This document shows, piece after piece, positions 1 through 8,709 of a stretch of 64,000 nucleotides of DNA; positions within the stretch are counted from its first letter, which is position 1, and every line of letters starts with the position of its first letter. Where the stretch lies: positions 434,001 to 498,000 of the forward strand of contig NZ_CP059557.1 of NCBI RefSeq assembly GCF_022828475.1, in the 5' to 3' direction. A program made the translations under genes and the position numbers. Source of the stretch: Saccharopolyspora gloriosae (GTDB taxonomy: Bacteria; Actinomycetota; Actinomycetes; Mycobacteriales; Pseudonocardiaceae). Under the pieces are notes generated by a model. It saw only the letters and a list, made by a program, of their open reading frames with translations, had not been told where the DNA came from and searched no databases.

Positions 1-5
1 GGGGA

Positions 6-21
6 TTAGGTCTAGACCAAT
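6..21. promoter_or_regulatory. dre site (DasR operator)
   Basis: The 16 bases TTAGGTCTAGACCAAT hold the perfect palindrome GGTCTAGACC and match the known DasR-responsive element consensus (ACTGGTCTAGACCACT) at the core and most flanking bases. DasR is the GlcNAc-sensing GntR repressor encoded 264 bases downstream. The site lies at the very edge of the window, so it may control a gene to the left (not visible), dasR itself, or both. The distance to dasR makes a left-hand target at least as likely. Confidence 0.85.
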
Positions 22-284
22 GCTAACCAACGTGCCGCTCCCCCGAGAGTGACGCGCGTGACACTCCTGCTGCCACCCGGCGTTCGATTCAAGATCACCA
101 ATGTGGGAAAACTGGGGAGAACGTGATGATCGTGCCGTTGTTCAGGCATGCTGGACAGTCGTGGCGCGGCGAGCGGTGAGTCGCCGCTCGCGCGGGGCGA
201 CGGCTCCACCGGGACGCGGCGGATGTCGGTGATCAGCGGCCGCGGCCATCGCGTCAGGGGCGAGGTTCGGCGGTAGGAGGACAG

Positions 285-1040
285 ATGCTGGAAACGTCGG
301 TGTCCGGCGGGGCGGACACCCCGGTGCGCGCACAGCGCGAACCCAAGTACTGGGGGCTCAAGCAACACCTGCTGGACATGCTGCGATCGCTACCGCCGGG
401 ATCACCGATCCCGACCGAACGCGCGCTGGCCGCCGAGTTCGACGTCTCCCGCACCACCGTGCGCCAGGCGCTCGCCGAACTCACCGTCGAAGGCCGGCTG
501 CTGCGGGTGCAGGGCAAAGGGACCTTCGCGGCGAAACCGAAGGTCGCGCAGCGGCTCCAGCTGTCCAGCTACACCGAGGACATGCGAGCCCAGGGCCGCC
601 AGCCCACCTCCCGGTTGCTGGAGGTCGTGGAGGAACCCGCCGATCACGAACTCGCGAGCCTGCTCGGCACCCGCGCGGGCGCGACGGCGCTGCGCCTGCG
701 GCGGCTGCGGCTCGCCGACGGGGAACCGATGGCCATCGAGACCACGCACCTGGCGCTGTCCCGCTTCCGCGGCTTGACCACTCGGCTGGAGTCGGGCGGC
801 TCGTTGTACCGGGTGCTGCGGGAGCACTTCGGCGTGGAACTCGGGCACGCCGACGAGACCATCGAAACCGCGTTGGCCAGCCCCGAGGAGGCCGAGACGC
901 TCGGCGCCGAGGTGGGCCTGCCGATGCTGCTGCTGTCCCGGCACTCCTTCGACTCCGCCGGTGAACCCGTCGAATGGGTCCGCTCCATCTACCGCGGCGA
1001 CCGCTACAAGTTCGTCGCCCGCCTGAACCCGCCGCAGTGA
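285..1040 (+). CDS. dasR: DasR-type GntR/HutC transcriptional regulator
   Basis: A 251-residue regulator with an N-terminal winged helix-turn-helix (about residues 22-90, containing the GntR core [12 protein letters not shown]) and a C-terminal UTRA effector domain (about 100-245). Segments such as [17 protein letters not shown] [12 protein letters not shown], the central [11 protein letters not shown], and the C-terminal [18 protein letters not shown] are very close to Streptomyces DasR, which represses amino-sugar uptake and chitin genes and is released by glucosamine-6-phosphate. The ATG at 285 follows a perfect SD, TAGGAGG at 274-280. A dre site lies upstream at 6-21. Bases 22-284 show no other gene. 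In Streptomyces DasR also links GlcNAc to antibiotic production and development; whether it does so here is inference. Confidence 0.93.
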   Translation: MLETSVSGGADTPVRAQREPKYWGLKQHLLDMLRSLPPGSPIPTERALAAEFDVSRTTVRQALAELTVEGRLLRVQGKGTFAAKPKVAQRLQLSSYTEDMRAQGRQPTSRLLEVVEEPADHELASLLGTRAGATALRLRRLRLADGEPMAIETTHLALSRFRGLTTRLESGGSLYRVLREHFGVELGHADETIETALASPEEAETLGAEVGLPMLLLSRHSFDSAGEPVEWVRSIYRGDRYKFVARLNPPQ

Positions 1041-1049
1041 CGGCCGCGC

Positions 1050-2018
1050 TCAGGCGAGGCTGAGCACGGCAGCGAAGTCCTCGGCGTCGATGTTGCCGCC
1101 GGAGACGACCGCGACGGTGCGGCCCGGCGGCAGTTGCCGGTGCAGGCAGGCCGCGACCGCGACCGCTCCGCTGCGCTCGGCCACGATCCGGGCGTGCCGG
1201 GCGAGGTGAGCGACGGCGGCGTCGATCTCCGGTTCGGTGACGGTGACGATGTCGTCCACGCGGTCCACCAGGTGCCGGAAGGTCAGCTCGGAGGGCTCGG
1301 CGGTGAGCCCGTCGGCACCGGTGCGGGTGCGCAGCTCGACCGGCCAGGACACCCGATGCCCCGCGTGCAGGCTTTCCCGCGCGTCCGCCGCCAGCTCCGG
1401 CTCCACTCCGACGATCTTCGCCGTGGGCCGCCGGGCGCGGATCGCGGTGGCGACTCCGGACAGCAGCCCGCCGCCGCTGACCGGCACCACCACCACGTCC
1501 ACGTCCAGATCGGCCGCGATCTCCAGGCCGACGGTGCCCTGGCCCGCGATGACGGCGAGATCGTCGAACGGCGGCACCAGCGTCGCCGCCCGCTCGGCGG
1601 TGATCCGCCGCGCGGTGCTCTCCCGCTCGGCCACCTCGACCGGCACGATCTCGGCGCCGAGCGCTCGCGCGGCGGCGATCTTGGCGGCCGGTGCGGTGCG
1701 CGGGACGACGACCGTCGCGGGGACGCCGAAGGCGTGCGCCGCGTGCGCCACCGCGCGGGCGTGATTCCCGCTGGAATAGGCGACGACTCCGCGTGCCCGG
1801 ACCGGTTCGGGGAGTGCGGCGATCGCGTTCAGCGCGCCGCGGATCTTGAACGCGCCGGTCGGTTGCAGGTTCTCCGGTTTCACCCAGACTTCCCGGTCGG
1901 CCCCGGGCAGCGGCAGCAACGGCGTGCGGACCGCCGCCGACGGTCCCGGCACGGCGTGAATGCGGTGCTGAGCGGCTTCGATGTCCTGCGGTGTCACCAG
2001 ATCCATGCCCGTGATCAT
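1050..2018 (-). CDS. Threonine/serine dehydratase (PLP, no ACT domain)
   Basis: A fold-type II PLP enzyme of 322 residues, expected to deaminate threonine or serine to the 2-keto acid and ammonia. The Schiff-base lysine is K58 in PTGAFKIRG, and the phosphate-binding loop is the glycine run in PVSGGGLLSG (about residues 180-190). It ends after the catalytic domain, so it lacks the C-terminal ACT-like domain of biosynthetic IlvA and resembles the short catabolic or housekeeping dehydratases. I chose the ATG at 2018, preceded by GGAA at about 8 bases; an in-frame ATG at 2006 is also possible. It converges on dasR with a 9-base gap. The exact substrate (threonine, serine, hydroxyaspartate or a racemase function) cannot be read from the sequence. 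Confidence 0.85.
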   Translation of the reverse strand: MITGMDLVTPQDIEAAQHRIHAVPGPSAAVRTPLLPLPGADREVWVKPENLQPTGAFKIRGALNAIAALPEPVRARGVVAYSSGNHARAVAHAAHAFGVPATVVVPRTAPAAKIAAARALGAEIVPVEVAERESTARRITAERAATLVPPFDDLAVIAGQGTVGLEIAADLDVDVVVVPVSGGGLLSGVATAIRARRPTAKIVGVEPELAADARESLHAGHRVSWPVELRTRTGADGLTAEPSELTFRHLVDRVDDIVTVTEPEIDAAVAHLARHARIVAERSGAVAVAACLHRQLPPGRTVAVVSGGNIDAEDFAAVLSLA

Positions 2019-2154
2019 GGCCGATTCCGGCGTGTTCGCCCAGCGATGCGCTGACCTGCGACGGGGCGCTGCGGCCGAACGGTCGTGGGGATCAACTGAC
2101 CGCATGGTTCAGAACTTGATCGTCCATTGTGCTCAATTCTGCCCTGATCGATAC

Positions 2155-2179
2155 GGAATCCGTGCGCGCTTCCGGTGTT
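2155..2179 (+). promoter_or_regulatory. Possible ECF-sigma promoter (GGAAT-N17-GTT)
   Basis: GGAAT at 2155-2159 and GTT at 2177-2179 (continuing AC) are 17 bases apart, resembling the GGAAT-N17/18-GTT pattern read by SigR/SigH/SigE-type ECF sigma factors of actinobacteria. It lies about 105 bases before the membrane-protein gene at 2284. Short motifs like this occur by chance, so confidence is low. Confidence 0.25.
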
Positions 2180-2283
2180 ACCCGAAGTGGCAGTTATCAC
2201 GAACGTGCAACAATCGGGAGAATCTCAGCGAGATCATTCGTTGACAGGTTCAGAGAGAGCGCGCCGAAGTAAGTGGGAGCCAC

Positions 2284-3363
2284 ATGGCGAAGGAGAATGC
2301 CGAACGGGGTGCGACCGGAACCGACGAGAACGACGAGGCCGCTGAAAAGAAATCCAAGAAGAAGATCGAATTGTCCGGCGCGCAGGTCACCGGTGGTGCC
2401 CTCGCGTCGGTGACCGCCGCCTTCCTCGGGTCGCACCTCGGGGTCGCGGGAACCGTCTTCGGGGCCGGATTGACCAGCGTCGTCATCACCGTTGGAGGCG
2501 CCCTCTACCAGCGTTCGCTGGAGAGCACCAAGGAGAAGCTGGAGACCACCAAGGACAAGGCGAACGTGGTCGCCGCCCGCGCGGCGCTCAAACGCGCCAC
2601 CAAGGTGAGCCTCCAGCAGCCGCCGCCTCCGGAGCCGCGCGAGCAGCGCGCGATGACCTCCGCGTCGAAGGGCTCGGCACCCGCGGAAGAGGCCACCCGC
2701 AAGATCCGGGTACCCGGCGCGATGCAGTGGCCGGGCGGCGAACAGGTCGACTCCGACCCCGACGGCACCCGCCGGATGGGCGCCTCGGAAGCCGAGGCCA
2801 GGACCCGCATGCTCGCCTGGAACAACACGACCGACGCCACCAGGCAGACGGAGGGCGCCGGGCGGGATGTCACCGAGGAGGCGAAGACCGAGGTCGTCGC
2901 CTCCTCGGTGACAGGTCGCGGCATCCGATGGGGCGTCGTGGCCGTGACCAGCGCGCTGATGTTCGGGCTGGGCATGCTGGTGATCACCGGTTTCGAGGGG
3001 ATCCTCGGCAAGCCGTTCTCCGGCGGCGACGGCGGCACCACGATCGGCCGGGTGTTCACCCCGGCGGCGAACCAGGGGCAGCGGACGCCCGCGCCGCAGG
3101 AGACCGAATCGGCGGAACCGAGCTCCTCGCAGGAGTCCGAGCCCACCACGTCGTCCTCGTCCGAGCAGTCCAGCGGCGAGCAGACCGCGCCCGGTGAGCC
3201 CGGCGAGACCGGGCAGAGCGAGCCGACCGAACCGACTCGGGAAACCGGGCGATCGGAGGCGCCGACCACCGAGGAGACCACCGGCGCCCCGCAGCTCCAG
3301 GAGCCCGGTGCCGGGGCTCCCGGCGGCGAGACCGGACAGCCGGAAAGCCCCGACACTCCGTAG
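2284..3363 (+). CDS. Membrane protein with acidic Ser/Thr/Glu/Pro-rich tail, unknown function
   Basis: A 359-residue protein I do not recognise. It begins with a highly charged segment (residues 1-30, Lys/Glu-rich), then a Gly/Ala-rich hydrophobic stretch (about 35-75, of glycine-zipper character, room for one or two membrane passes) followed by a basic, helix-forming region ESTKEKLETTKDKANVVAAR. The middle (about 95-210) is polar and probably disordered. A clear transmembrane helix spans about 213-237, and the tail (about 250-359) is made of Ser, Glu, Thr, Pro and Gly, typical of an extracellular wall-spanning linker. The topology suggests a cell-envelope protein with a cytoplasmic head. An SD, GGGAG, lies at 2274-2278. 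A strong terminator follows, so it is probably monocistronic. Confidence 0.75.
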   Translation: MAKENAERGATGTDENDEAAEKKSKKKIELSGAQVTGGALASVTAAFLGSHLGVAGTVFGAGLTSVVITVGGALYQRSLESTKEKLETTKDKANVVAARAALKRATKVSLQQPPPPEPREQRAMTSASKGSAPAEEATRKIRVPGAMQWPGGEQVDSDPDGTRRMGASEAEARTRMLAWNNTTDATRQTEGAGRDVTEEAKTEVVASSVTGRGIRWGVVAVTSALMFGLGMLVITGFEGILGKPFSGGDGGTTIGRVFTPAANQGQRTPAPQETESAEPSSSQESEPTTSSSSEQSSGEQTAPGEPGETGQSEPTEPTRETGRSEAPTTEETTGAPQLQEPGAGAPGGETGQPESPDTP

Positions 3364-3386
3364 TCGAATAGCAGCGAATGGTGATT

Positions 3387-3434
3387 ATTCCCGGTTATCC
3401 CGCTGAATGGCGGGTTAACCGGGGATTCTTTTTT
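3387..3434 (+). terminator. Intrinsic terminator after the membrane-protein gene
   Basis: ATTCCCGGTTATCCCGC (3387-3403) pairs with GCGGGTTAACCGGGGAT (3410-3426) with only two mismatches around a six-base loop, and is followed at once by TCTTTTTT. This is one of the few hairpins in the window with a true U-tract. Confidence 0.88.
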
Positions 3435-3535
3435 GATTGATGCGGCGAAAGGAGGATGTGCGACGGGTGGTCCCCACCAATACTTGCTCTCCGTCGGGAT
3501 CTTTGAGCCCCACCTCAAGGAGTAGGAGACCACCT

Positions 3536-4657
3536 ATGACGCGCAGACTCGCCGCCAGAGTGGCCGGGACGATCGTGCTGGCCGCCGGAACCGTCGCGGC
3601 CTTCACCATGCCCGCCTCGGCCACCGTCGCACCCGCGCCGCTGGAGAAGGCCGCAACTCAGCTCGAAGCCATGCAGCGCGACCTCGGACTCACCGCCGAG
3701 CAGGCGCAGGCCCGGTTGCACAGCGAGGCCATCGCGAACACCGCGGACCACACCTTGCGCGACTCGCTCGGCGGCGCGTTCGGCGGCTCCCGCTACGACG
3801 CCGAGCTGGGCAAGCTCGTCGTCGGCGTCACCGACTCGAACCTGATCGACCAGGTCCGGGCCGCCGGAGCCGAGGCGAAGCTGGTCGAGTTCAGCACCGC
3901 GCAGCTCAGCGGCGTGGTCGACGGCCTCAACACGCACCAGGCCCCGCAGGGCGTCACCGGCTGGTACCTCGACTCGGCCGCCAACTCGGTCGTGCTCACC
4001 GCCGCCACCGGTTCGGCCGCGACCGCCACCGAGTTCGTGCGCTCCACCGGAGTGGACGAGCAGGCGGTGCGCGTCGTCGAGTCCGAGGAGGCCCCGCGCC
4101 TGCTGGCCGACGTGGTGGGCGGCAACGCCTACACCATCGGCGGCAGCGCCCGCTGTTCCGTCGGCTTCTCGGTGGAGGGCGGCTTCGTCAGCGCCGGTCA
4201 CTGCGGCAGCGAGGGCGACACCACCAGCACCCCGTCGGGCACGTTCGCCGGTTCCTCGTTCCCCGGCGACGACTACGGCTACGTCGAGACCGCGTCCGGT
4301 GAGACCCCGCAGCCGCTGGTGAACGACTACGCGGGCGGCACCGTCGGCGTCGCCGGTTCGACCGAGGCCGCGGAAGGCGCCTCGATCTGCCGGTCCGGTT
4401 CCACCACCGGCTGGCACTGCGGCACCGTCGAGGCCAAGAACCAGACGGTGAACTACGCCGAGGGCACCGTCGAGGGCCTGACCCGCACCGACGTGTGCGC
4501 CGAGCCCGGTGACTCCGGCGGTTCGTGGCTGTCCGACGACCAGGCGCAGGGCGTGACCTCCGGTGGTTCGGGCGACTGCACCAGCGGCGGCACCACGTAC
4601 TTCCAGCCGGTCAACGAGATCCTGGACGCCTACGGCCTCACCCTGCTCACGCAGTGA
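3536..4657 (+). CDS. Secreted streptogrisin/alpha-lytic-like serine protease (S1 family) with propeptide
   Basis: A 373-residue pre-pro-protease. Residues 1-30 form a signal peptide (basic MTRRLAAR start, hydrophobic core, and a likely cut after ASA near residue 28). Residues about 32-195 are the pro-region of the alpha-lytic/streptogrisin type that folds the enzyme and is then removed. The mature trypsin-fold domain shows the catalytic triad: H222 in SAGHCG, an aspartate in GDDYGY (D245/D246), and S327 in PGDSGG, with paired cysteines around them. The enzyme acts outside the cell. The ATG at 3536 is preferred because it starts the signal peptide and follows AAGGAG/AGGAG at 3517-3528; the frame opens further upstream, but that extension is not signal-like. 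A perfect hairpin follows the gene. Confidence 0.92.
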   Translation: MTRRLAARVAGTIVLAAGTVAAFTMPASATVAPAPLEKAATQLEAMQRDLGLTAEQAQARLHSEAIANTADHTLRDSLGGAFGGSRYDAELGKLVVGVTDSNLIDQVRAAGAEAKLVEFSTAQLSGVVDGLNTHQAPQGVTGWYLDSAANSVVLTAATGSAATATEFVRSTGVDEQAVRVVESEEAPRLLADVVGGNAYTIGGSARCSVGFSVEGGFVSAGHCGSEGDTTSTPSGTFAGSSFPGDDYGYVETASGETPQPLVNDYAGGTVGVAGSTEAAEGASICRSGSTTGWHCGTVEAKNQTVNYAEGTVEGLTRTDVCAEPGDSGGSWLSDDQAQGVTSGGSGDCTSGGTTYFQPVNEILDAYGLTLLTQ

Positions 4658-4710
4658 GCCGGGTGATCCCGAACCGGCCCCTCAGGTTCGGGTGACACCT
4701 GATCCAGCCC

Positions 4711-4750
4711 GAGCGGGCTGCACCTCAGCCCCACGAGGTGCAGCCCGCTC
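4711..4750. terminator. Bidirectional hairpin between convergent protease and thiE
   Basis: GAGCGGGCTGCACCTC (4711-4726) and its exact complement (4735-4750) form a perfect 16-bp stem with an eight-base loop. It lies midway between two convergent genes, where a shared terminator is expected. No U-tract follows on either side. Confidence 0.75.
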
Positions 4751-4777
4751 GTCGTTGCCGGTGGGGCTCGGTCGAGC

Positions 4778-5452
4778 TCAGTTCGGGAGGCCGGCCTTGA
4801 GCGACTCGGCGGCGGCCTGCGGGTCCTCGGCTTCGGTGATCGCGCGCACCACGACGACGCGGTCCGCGCCCGCCGACACCGCCTCGGCGAGGTTCGCGTG
4901 CCCCACGCCGCCGATCGCAAACCACGGCCTGCCGTGCCCCCGGTGCTCCGCGGCGTGCCGCACCAGCTCCAGTCCCGCCGCCTCGCGGCCCGGTTTCGTC
5001 GGCGTCGTCCACACCGGGCCGGTGCAGAAGTAGTCCACGCCCGGTTCCGTCGCCGCCGCGTCCGCCTGCACCACGTCGTGCGTGGAACGGCCGATCACCA
5101 CCTCATCACCGACGACGCGCCGCGCGGCCTGCACCGGCAGGTCGTCCTGGCCGAGGTGCAGCACGTCGGCCTCCGCGGTCAGAGCCACGTCCGCGCGGTC
5201 GTTCACCGCCAGCAGCGCGCCGTGCCGCACGCAGGCCTCCGCCAGCACCTCCAGCGCGGCGAGCTCCTGGCGTGCCTCCAACGGCGCACCGCCCGGAGTC
5301 TTGTCCCGCAGCTGGATGATGTCGACGCCGCCGGACAACGCGGCCTCGGCGAACTCGGCCAGATCACCTCGCTCGGCACGCGCGTCGGTGCAGAGGTACA
5401 GCCGTGCGTCGGCGAGCCGCGTGCGGATGCCGTAACCGTCCAATCCGGGCAT
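4778..5452 (-). CDS. thiE: Thiamine-phosphate synthase
   Basis: ThiE joins HMP pyrophosphate to the thiazole phosphate to give thiamine phosphate, in the cytoplasm. The 224-residue protein has the TIM-barrel ThiE signature: IIQLRDK (residues 45-51), [38 protein letters not shown] in the phosphate-binding part, and AIGGV near the end. The frame stays open upstream to 5539, but those extra residues lie in the divergent promoter/riboswitch region of thiO, so the ATG at 5452 ([13 protein letters not shown]) is preferred. thiE is transcribed away from thiO-thiS-thiG and has no TPP riboswitch of its own. The same divergent thiE/thiOSG arrangement occurs in M. tuberculosis (Rv0414c-Rv0417). Confidence 0.93.
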   Translation of the reverse strand: MPGLDGYGIRTRLADARLYLCTDARAERGDLAEFAEAALSGGVDIIQLRDKTPGGAPLEARQELAALEVLAEACVRHGALLAVNDRADVALTAEADVLHLGQDDLPVQAARRVVGDEVVIGRSTHDVVQADAAATEPGVDYFCTGPVWTTPTKPGREAAGLELVRHAAEHRGHGRPWFAIGGVGHANLAEAVSAGADRVVVVRAITEAEDPQAAAESLKAGLPN

Positions 5453-5495
5453 GCCGTCCAGAGTATCCGCAGCGGGGAAGGGCACGGCCGGATGC

Positions 5496-5524
5496 TGACC
5501 TCGCCCGGAGGAGTGAGTACGGTG
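5496..5524 (+). promoter_or_regulatory. Probable sigma-70-type promoter of thiO-thiS-thiG
   Basis: CTGACC (5496-5501) and TACGGT (5519-5524) are separated by 17 bases, an acceptable -35/-10 pair for the principal actinobacterial sigma factor. The start point it predicts (about 5531) coincides with the 5' edge of the TPP aptamer, which supports it. Confidence 0.5.
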
Positions 5525-5532
5525 GGTGGTGG

Positions 5533-5624
5533 TCCGCACGGGAGTCCGGGGAAGAACCGGACTGAGAGGGGGCGAACGCCCCGACCGTCGAACCTGATCC
5601 GGGTCATGCCGGCGCAGGGAGCGT
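5533..5624 (+). ncRNA. TPP riboswitch (THI element) controlling thiO-thiS-thiG
   Basis: The conserved core of the thiamine-pyrophosphate aptamer is present: CTGAGAGGG at 5562-5570, a variable GC-rich P3 arm, then GAACCTGATCCGGGTCATGC (5590-5609) and CGGCGCAGGGAG (5610-5621). These match the family blocks CUGAGA, ACCUGAU..GGAUAAUGC and GCGYAGGGA. The aptamer ends five bases before the thiO ATG (5627), and its closing GGGAG (5617-5621) is the only SD available. Ligand binding should therefore hide the ribosome-binding site directly, with little room for a separate expression platform. TPP would lower synthesis of the thiazole genes. Confidence 0.95.
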
Positions 5625-5626
5625 AG

Positions 5627-6798
5627 ATGTCGCAGCAGTCAGCCGTCACCGTCGTGGGCGGCGGGATCATCGGTCTCGCCGTCGCGTGGAAAGCCGCGCG
5701 CGCGGGACACCGGGTTCGGGTCGTCGACGCGGGTGAACGCGCCGCGTCGTGGGTCGCGGGCGGCATGCTCGCGCCCGTCGCGGAAGCGGCGCCCGGCGAG
5801 GAGGAACTGCTGGAGCTCGGTTCGGCCTCGCTGCGGCGCTGGCCGGAGTTCGCCGCGGAACTGGCCGCCGCGTCCGGACTGCCCGCCGGGCTGCGTGAAG
5901 AGGGCACGCTCGTCGTCGGAGTGGACGGCGCCGACCGGTCCGAACTGGACATGCTCGCCGATCACCTCGGGTCCCTCGGGCGCAGCGTCACCAGGCTCAG
6001 CGGGCGCGAGGTGCGCCGCGCCGAACCGTCGCTGGGGCCTGCGGTGCGCCGCGGCCTGGAAGTGCCGGGTGATCTAGCCGTGGACAACAGGGTGGCCCTG
6101 GCCGCGCTGCGGGCGGCGGCAGCAGCGGCAGGCGTCGAGTTCCGCGACGGGCGGGCACGCCGGGTGCGGCCGGGCGCGGTGGATCTCGACGACGGAACCG
6201 TGCACTGCGACGTCGCGGTGATCGCCGCGGGCGCCCACTCCGGTGACCTGCACCCGGCGCTGACCGGCCGGATCCGGCCCGTCAAGGGAGAGGTGCTGCG
6301 GCTGCGAACGCGTCGCACCGCGCTGCCGCCGCCGACGCGGACCGTGCGCGGGCCGGTGCACGGCAGGCAGGTCTACCTGGTTCCGCGAGACGACGGCGGG
6401 CTCGTCGTCGGCGCCACCCAGTACGACGCCGGGTTCGACCTGGACGTCACCGTCGGCGGCGTGCGGGACCTGATGGCGGACGCGGAACGGCTGGTGCCCG
6501 GCATCGCCGAGTACGAGCTGGTCGAGGCCATCGCCGGACTGCGGCCCGGCACCCACGACAACCTGCCGCTGATCGGGGAGCTGGAGCCGGGGGTGCTGGC
6601 CGCGACCGGGCACCACCGCAACGGGTTCCTGCTCGCGCCGATCACCGCCGATGCCGTGCTGGCCGCGCTGTCCGGCGAGCAATCCCCGGCGGCCGCCGCA
6701 GAACCCCGGCGGGACGCGCGGCCCGATCCCGCGCGGTTCGCCAACGGGGCGTGGACATCGGACGGCGCACCCGTCGCAGACGACAGAGGAGGGCAACC

Positions 6799-6808
<10 letters not shown>
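5627..6808 (+). CDS. thiO: Glycine oxidase ThiO
   Basis: An FAD-dependent D-amino-acid-oxidase-family enzyme of 393 residues that oxidises glycine to iminoglycine, the nitrogen/carbon donor for the thiazole ring in aerobic bacteria. The N-terminal Rossmann FAD motif is [13 protein letters not shown] (about residues 9-21), followed by the family segment [13 protein letters not shown], and the C-terminal FAD loop [14 protein letters not shown] and [14 protein letters not shown]. The ATG at 5627 uses the SD embedded in the TPP riboswitch. Its last 10 bases overlap the start of thiS, so the three genes form one translationally linked unit. Ordinary length for the family. Confidence 0.94.
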
Positions 6809-7759
<951 letters not shown>

Positions 7760-7810
7760 GCTCCCGCCGAACCGCCTCGTCGAGATCCGCGAACAGCCGA
7801 ACCGCGTCGT

Positions 7811-7843
7811 GCCCTGGCGCGCTCGTGGTGAGCGCGCCAGGGC
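7811..7843. terminator. Bidirectional hairpin between thiG and the convergent small secreted protein
   Basis: GCCCTGGCGCGCT (7811-7823) and AGCGCGCCAGGGC (7831-7843) make a perfect 13-bp stem with a seven-base loop. It stands between two convergent genes. No U-tract. Confidence 0.7.
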
Positions 7844-7899
7844 ACGGATCACTGCTCAGATCATCCTGGGATGAGCCCCTCAGGGCGAGATCAGGGTGA

Positions 7900-8277
7900 T
7901 CACGGGTTGATGCATTGCAGGACGTCGGTACCGATGATCGAGCAATCGGAGCCGTCCGGGCTCACGGTCATCTCCTGGCCGTGCGCGCTGATCACCGGTG
8001 CGCCGTGTCCTTCGAGCGCGAAGTCGAAGCGCTGGCCGGGCTGGAGGCTGTTGCCGTACTCCTGGTCGTCCTGCGCGACCGTCACCTCCTGCACCGACGC
8101 GGTCTCGTTGCGGACGATCAGGGTGCCGGTCTTCTCGGGCGCGGTCGCCGCGTCCCGAGCGGGCTCTGCCGCCGAGCCGAACGCGGTGGTCGCACCGAGC
8201 GCGCCGCCTGCGACGGCGGTGGCCAGGGCGATGGCGATCATGAGCGGCCGCTTCTGCTTGCTCTTCTGAGTGGACAT
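7900..8277 (-). CDS. Small secreted protein of unknown function
   Basis: A 125-residue protein with a clear export signal: basic MSTQKSKQKR, a hydrophobic core of about 20 residues, and a likely cut near AFGSAAEP. The mature part of about 90 residues is polar, includes TLIVRNETASVQEVTVAQDD and LQPGQRFDFALEGHG, and carries two cysteines near the C-terminus (SDCSIIGTDVLQC), which could form one disulfide. I recognise no family. The ATG at 8277 follows AAGGAGG (8284-8290 complement); the frame opens further upstream but without signal-peptide character. It is divergent from the ABC operon that starts near 8420, so the operator-like repeat at 8391-8406 could influence both. Confidence 0.75.
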   Translation of the reverse strand: MSTQKSKQKRPLMIAIALATAVAGGALGATTAFGSAAEPARDAATAPEKTGTLIVRNETASVQEVTVAQDDQEYGNSLQPGQRFDFALEGHGAPVISAHGQEMTVSPDGSDCSIIGTDVLQCINP

Positions 8278-8390
8278 GCTTTTCCTCCTTGCCCCGGGTG
8301 ACGCGGGTCGCCCGGTGATCGGTGATGTCTTGCGCGGCGCTGGAAGCGCTTCGTCCCCACCAGCACTGGGGCGAAACCGTAGCACCAAAA

Positions 8391-8406
8391 CACTAGTTGT
8401 CTAGTG
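8391..8406. promoter_or_regulatory. Inverted repeat, candidate operator of the YtrA-type regulator (site 1)
   Basis: CACTAG-TTGT-CTAGTG is a perfect six-base inverted repeat with a four-base centre. It is followed by TAGTGAAAGCTGTATGGT, which closely resembles TAGTGAAATGTTATGGT after the second repeat at 9550-9566, directly before the GntR gene. TATGGT at 8414-8419 is a plausible -10 box for the ABC permease transcript. The shared layout suggests both are bound by the GntR/YtrA-type repressor encoded at 9588. Confidence 0.6.
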
Positions 8407-8499
8407 AAAGCTGTATGGTGGGCGTCGACCTTCGGGGACCGGGCGCCTGACGTGCCGGTTCGCGGAGGCGTGAGCGAATCGATGTCGAAGGAGCATGTG

Positions 8500-8709
8500 A
8501 TGGCGCAGTGGATCGCCGGGGCATCCCCCGGAGCGGATCGCGGGGCGGGAAAAGAAGGGCGCACGGCGGGCTGCCGCGCCCGTGCGGCCGAAGTCGGCGG
8601 CACGGGCCTCCCTCGCCGGACGGCCGTGCCGGTCGATCGCCGATTCGGCTCCGCGGCGGCAACGGTGCCTGCCCGGTGCTCGCGCAACGTGGTGGAGGTG
8701 CGCTCATGA
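8500..8709 (+). CDS. Possible 69-residue leader protein coupled to the ABC permease
   Basis: A short open frame from ATG 8500, with SD AAGGAG at 8488-8493, ends in TGA at 8707-8709 and shares the bases ATGA with the permease start at 8706, the usual sign of translational coupling. The product is polar, rich in Arg, Ala and Gly, with two cysteines and no membrane segment, and I recognise no family. It may be a true small gene, a decayed gene, or only a frame that feeds ribosomes into the permease. The frame can also be opened from 8404, but that lies in the operator. Confidence 0.35.
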   Translation: MAQWIAGASPGADRGAGKEGRTAGCRARAAEVGGTGLPRRTAVPVDRRFGSAAATVPARCSRNVVEVRS

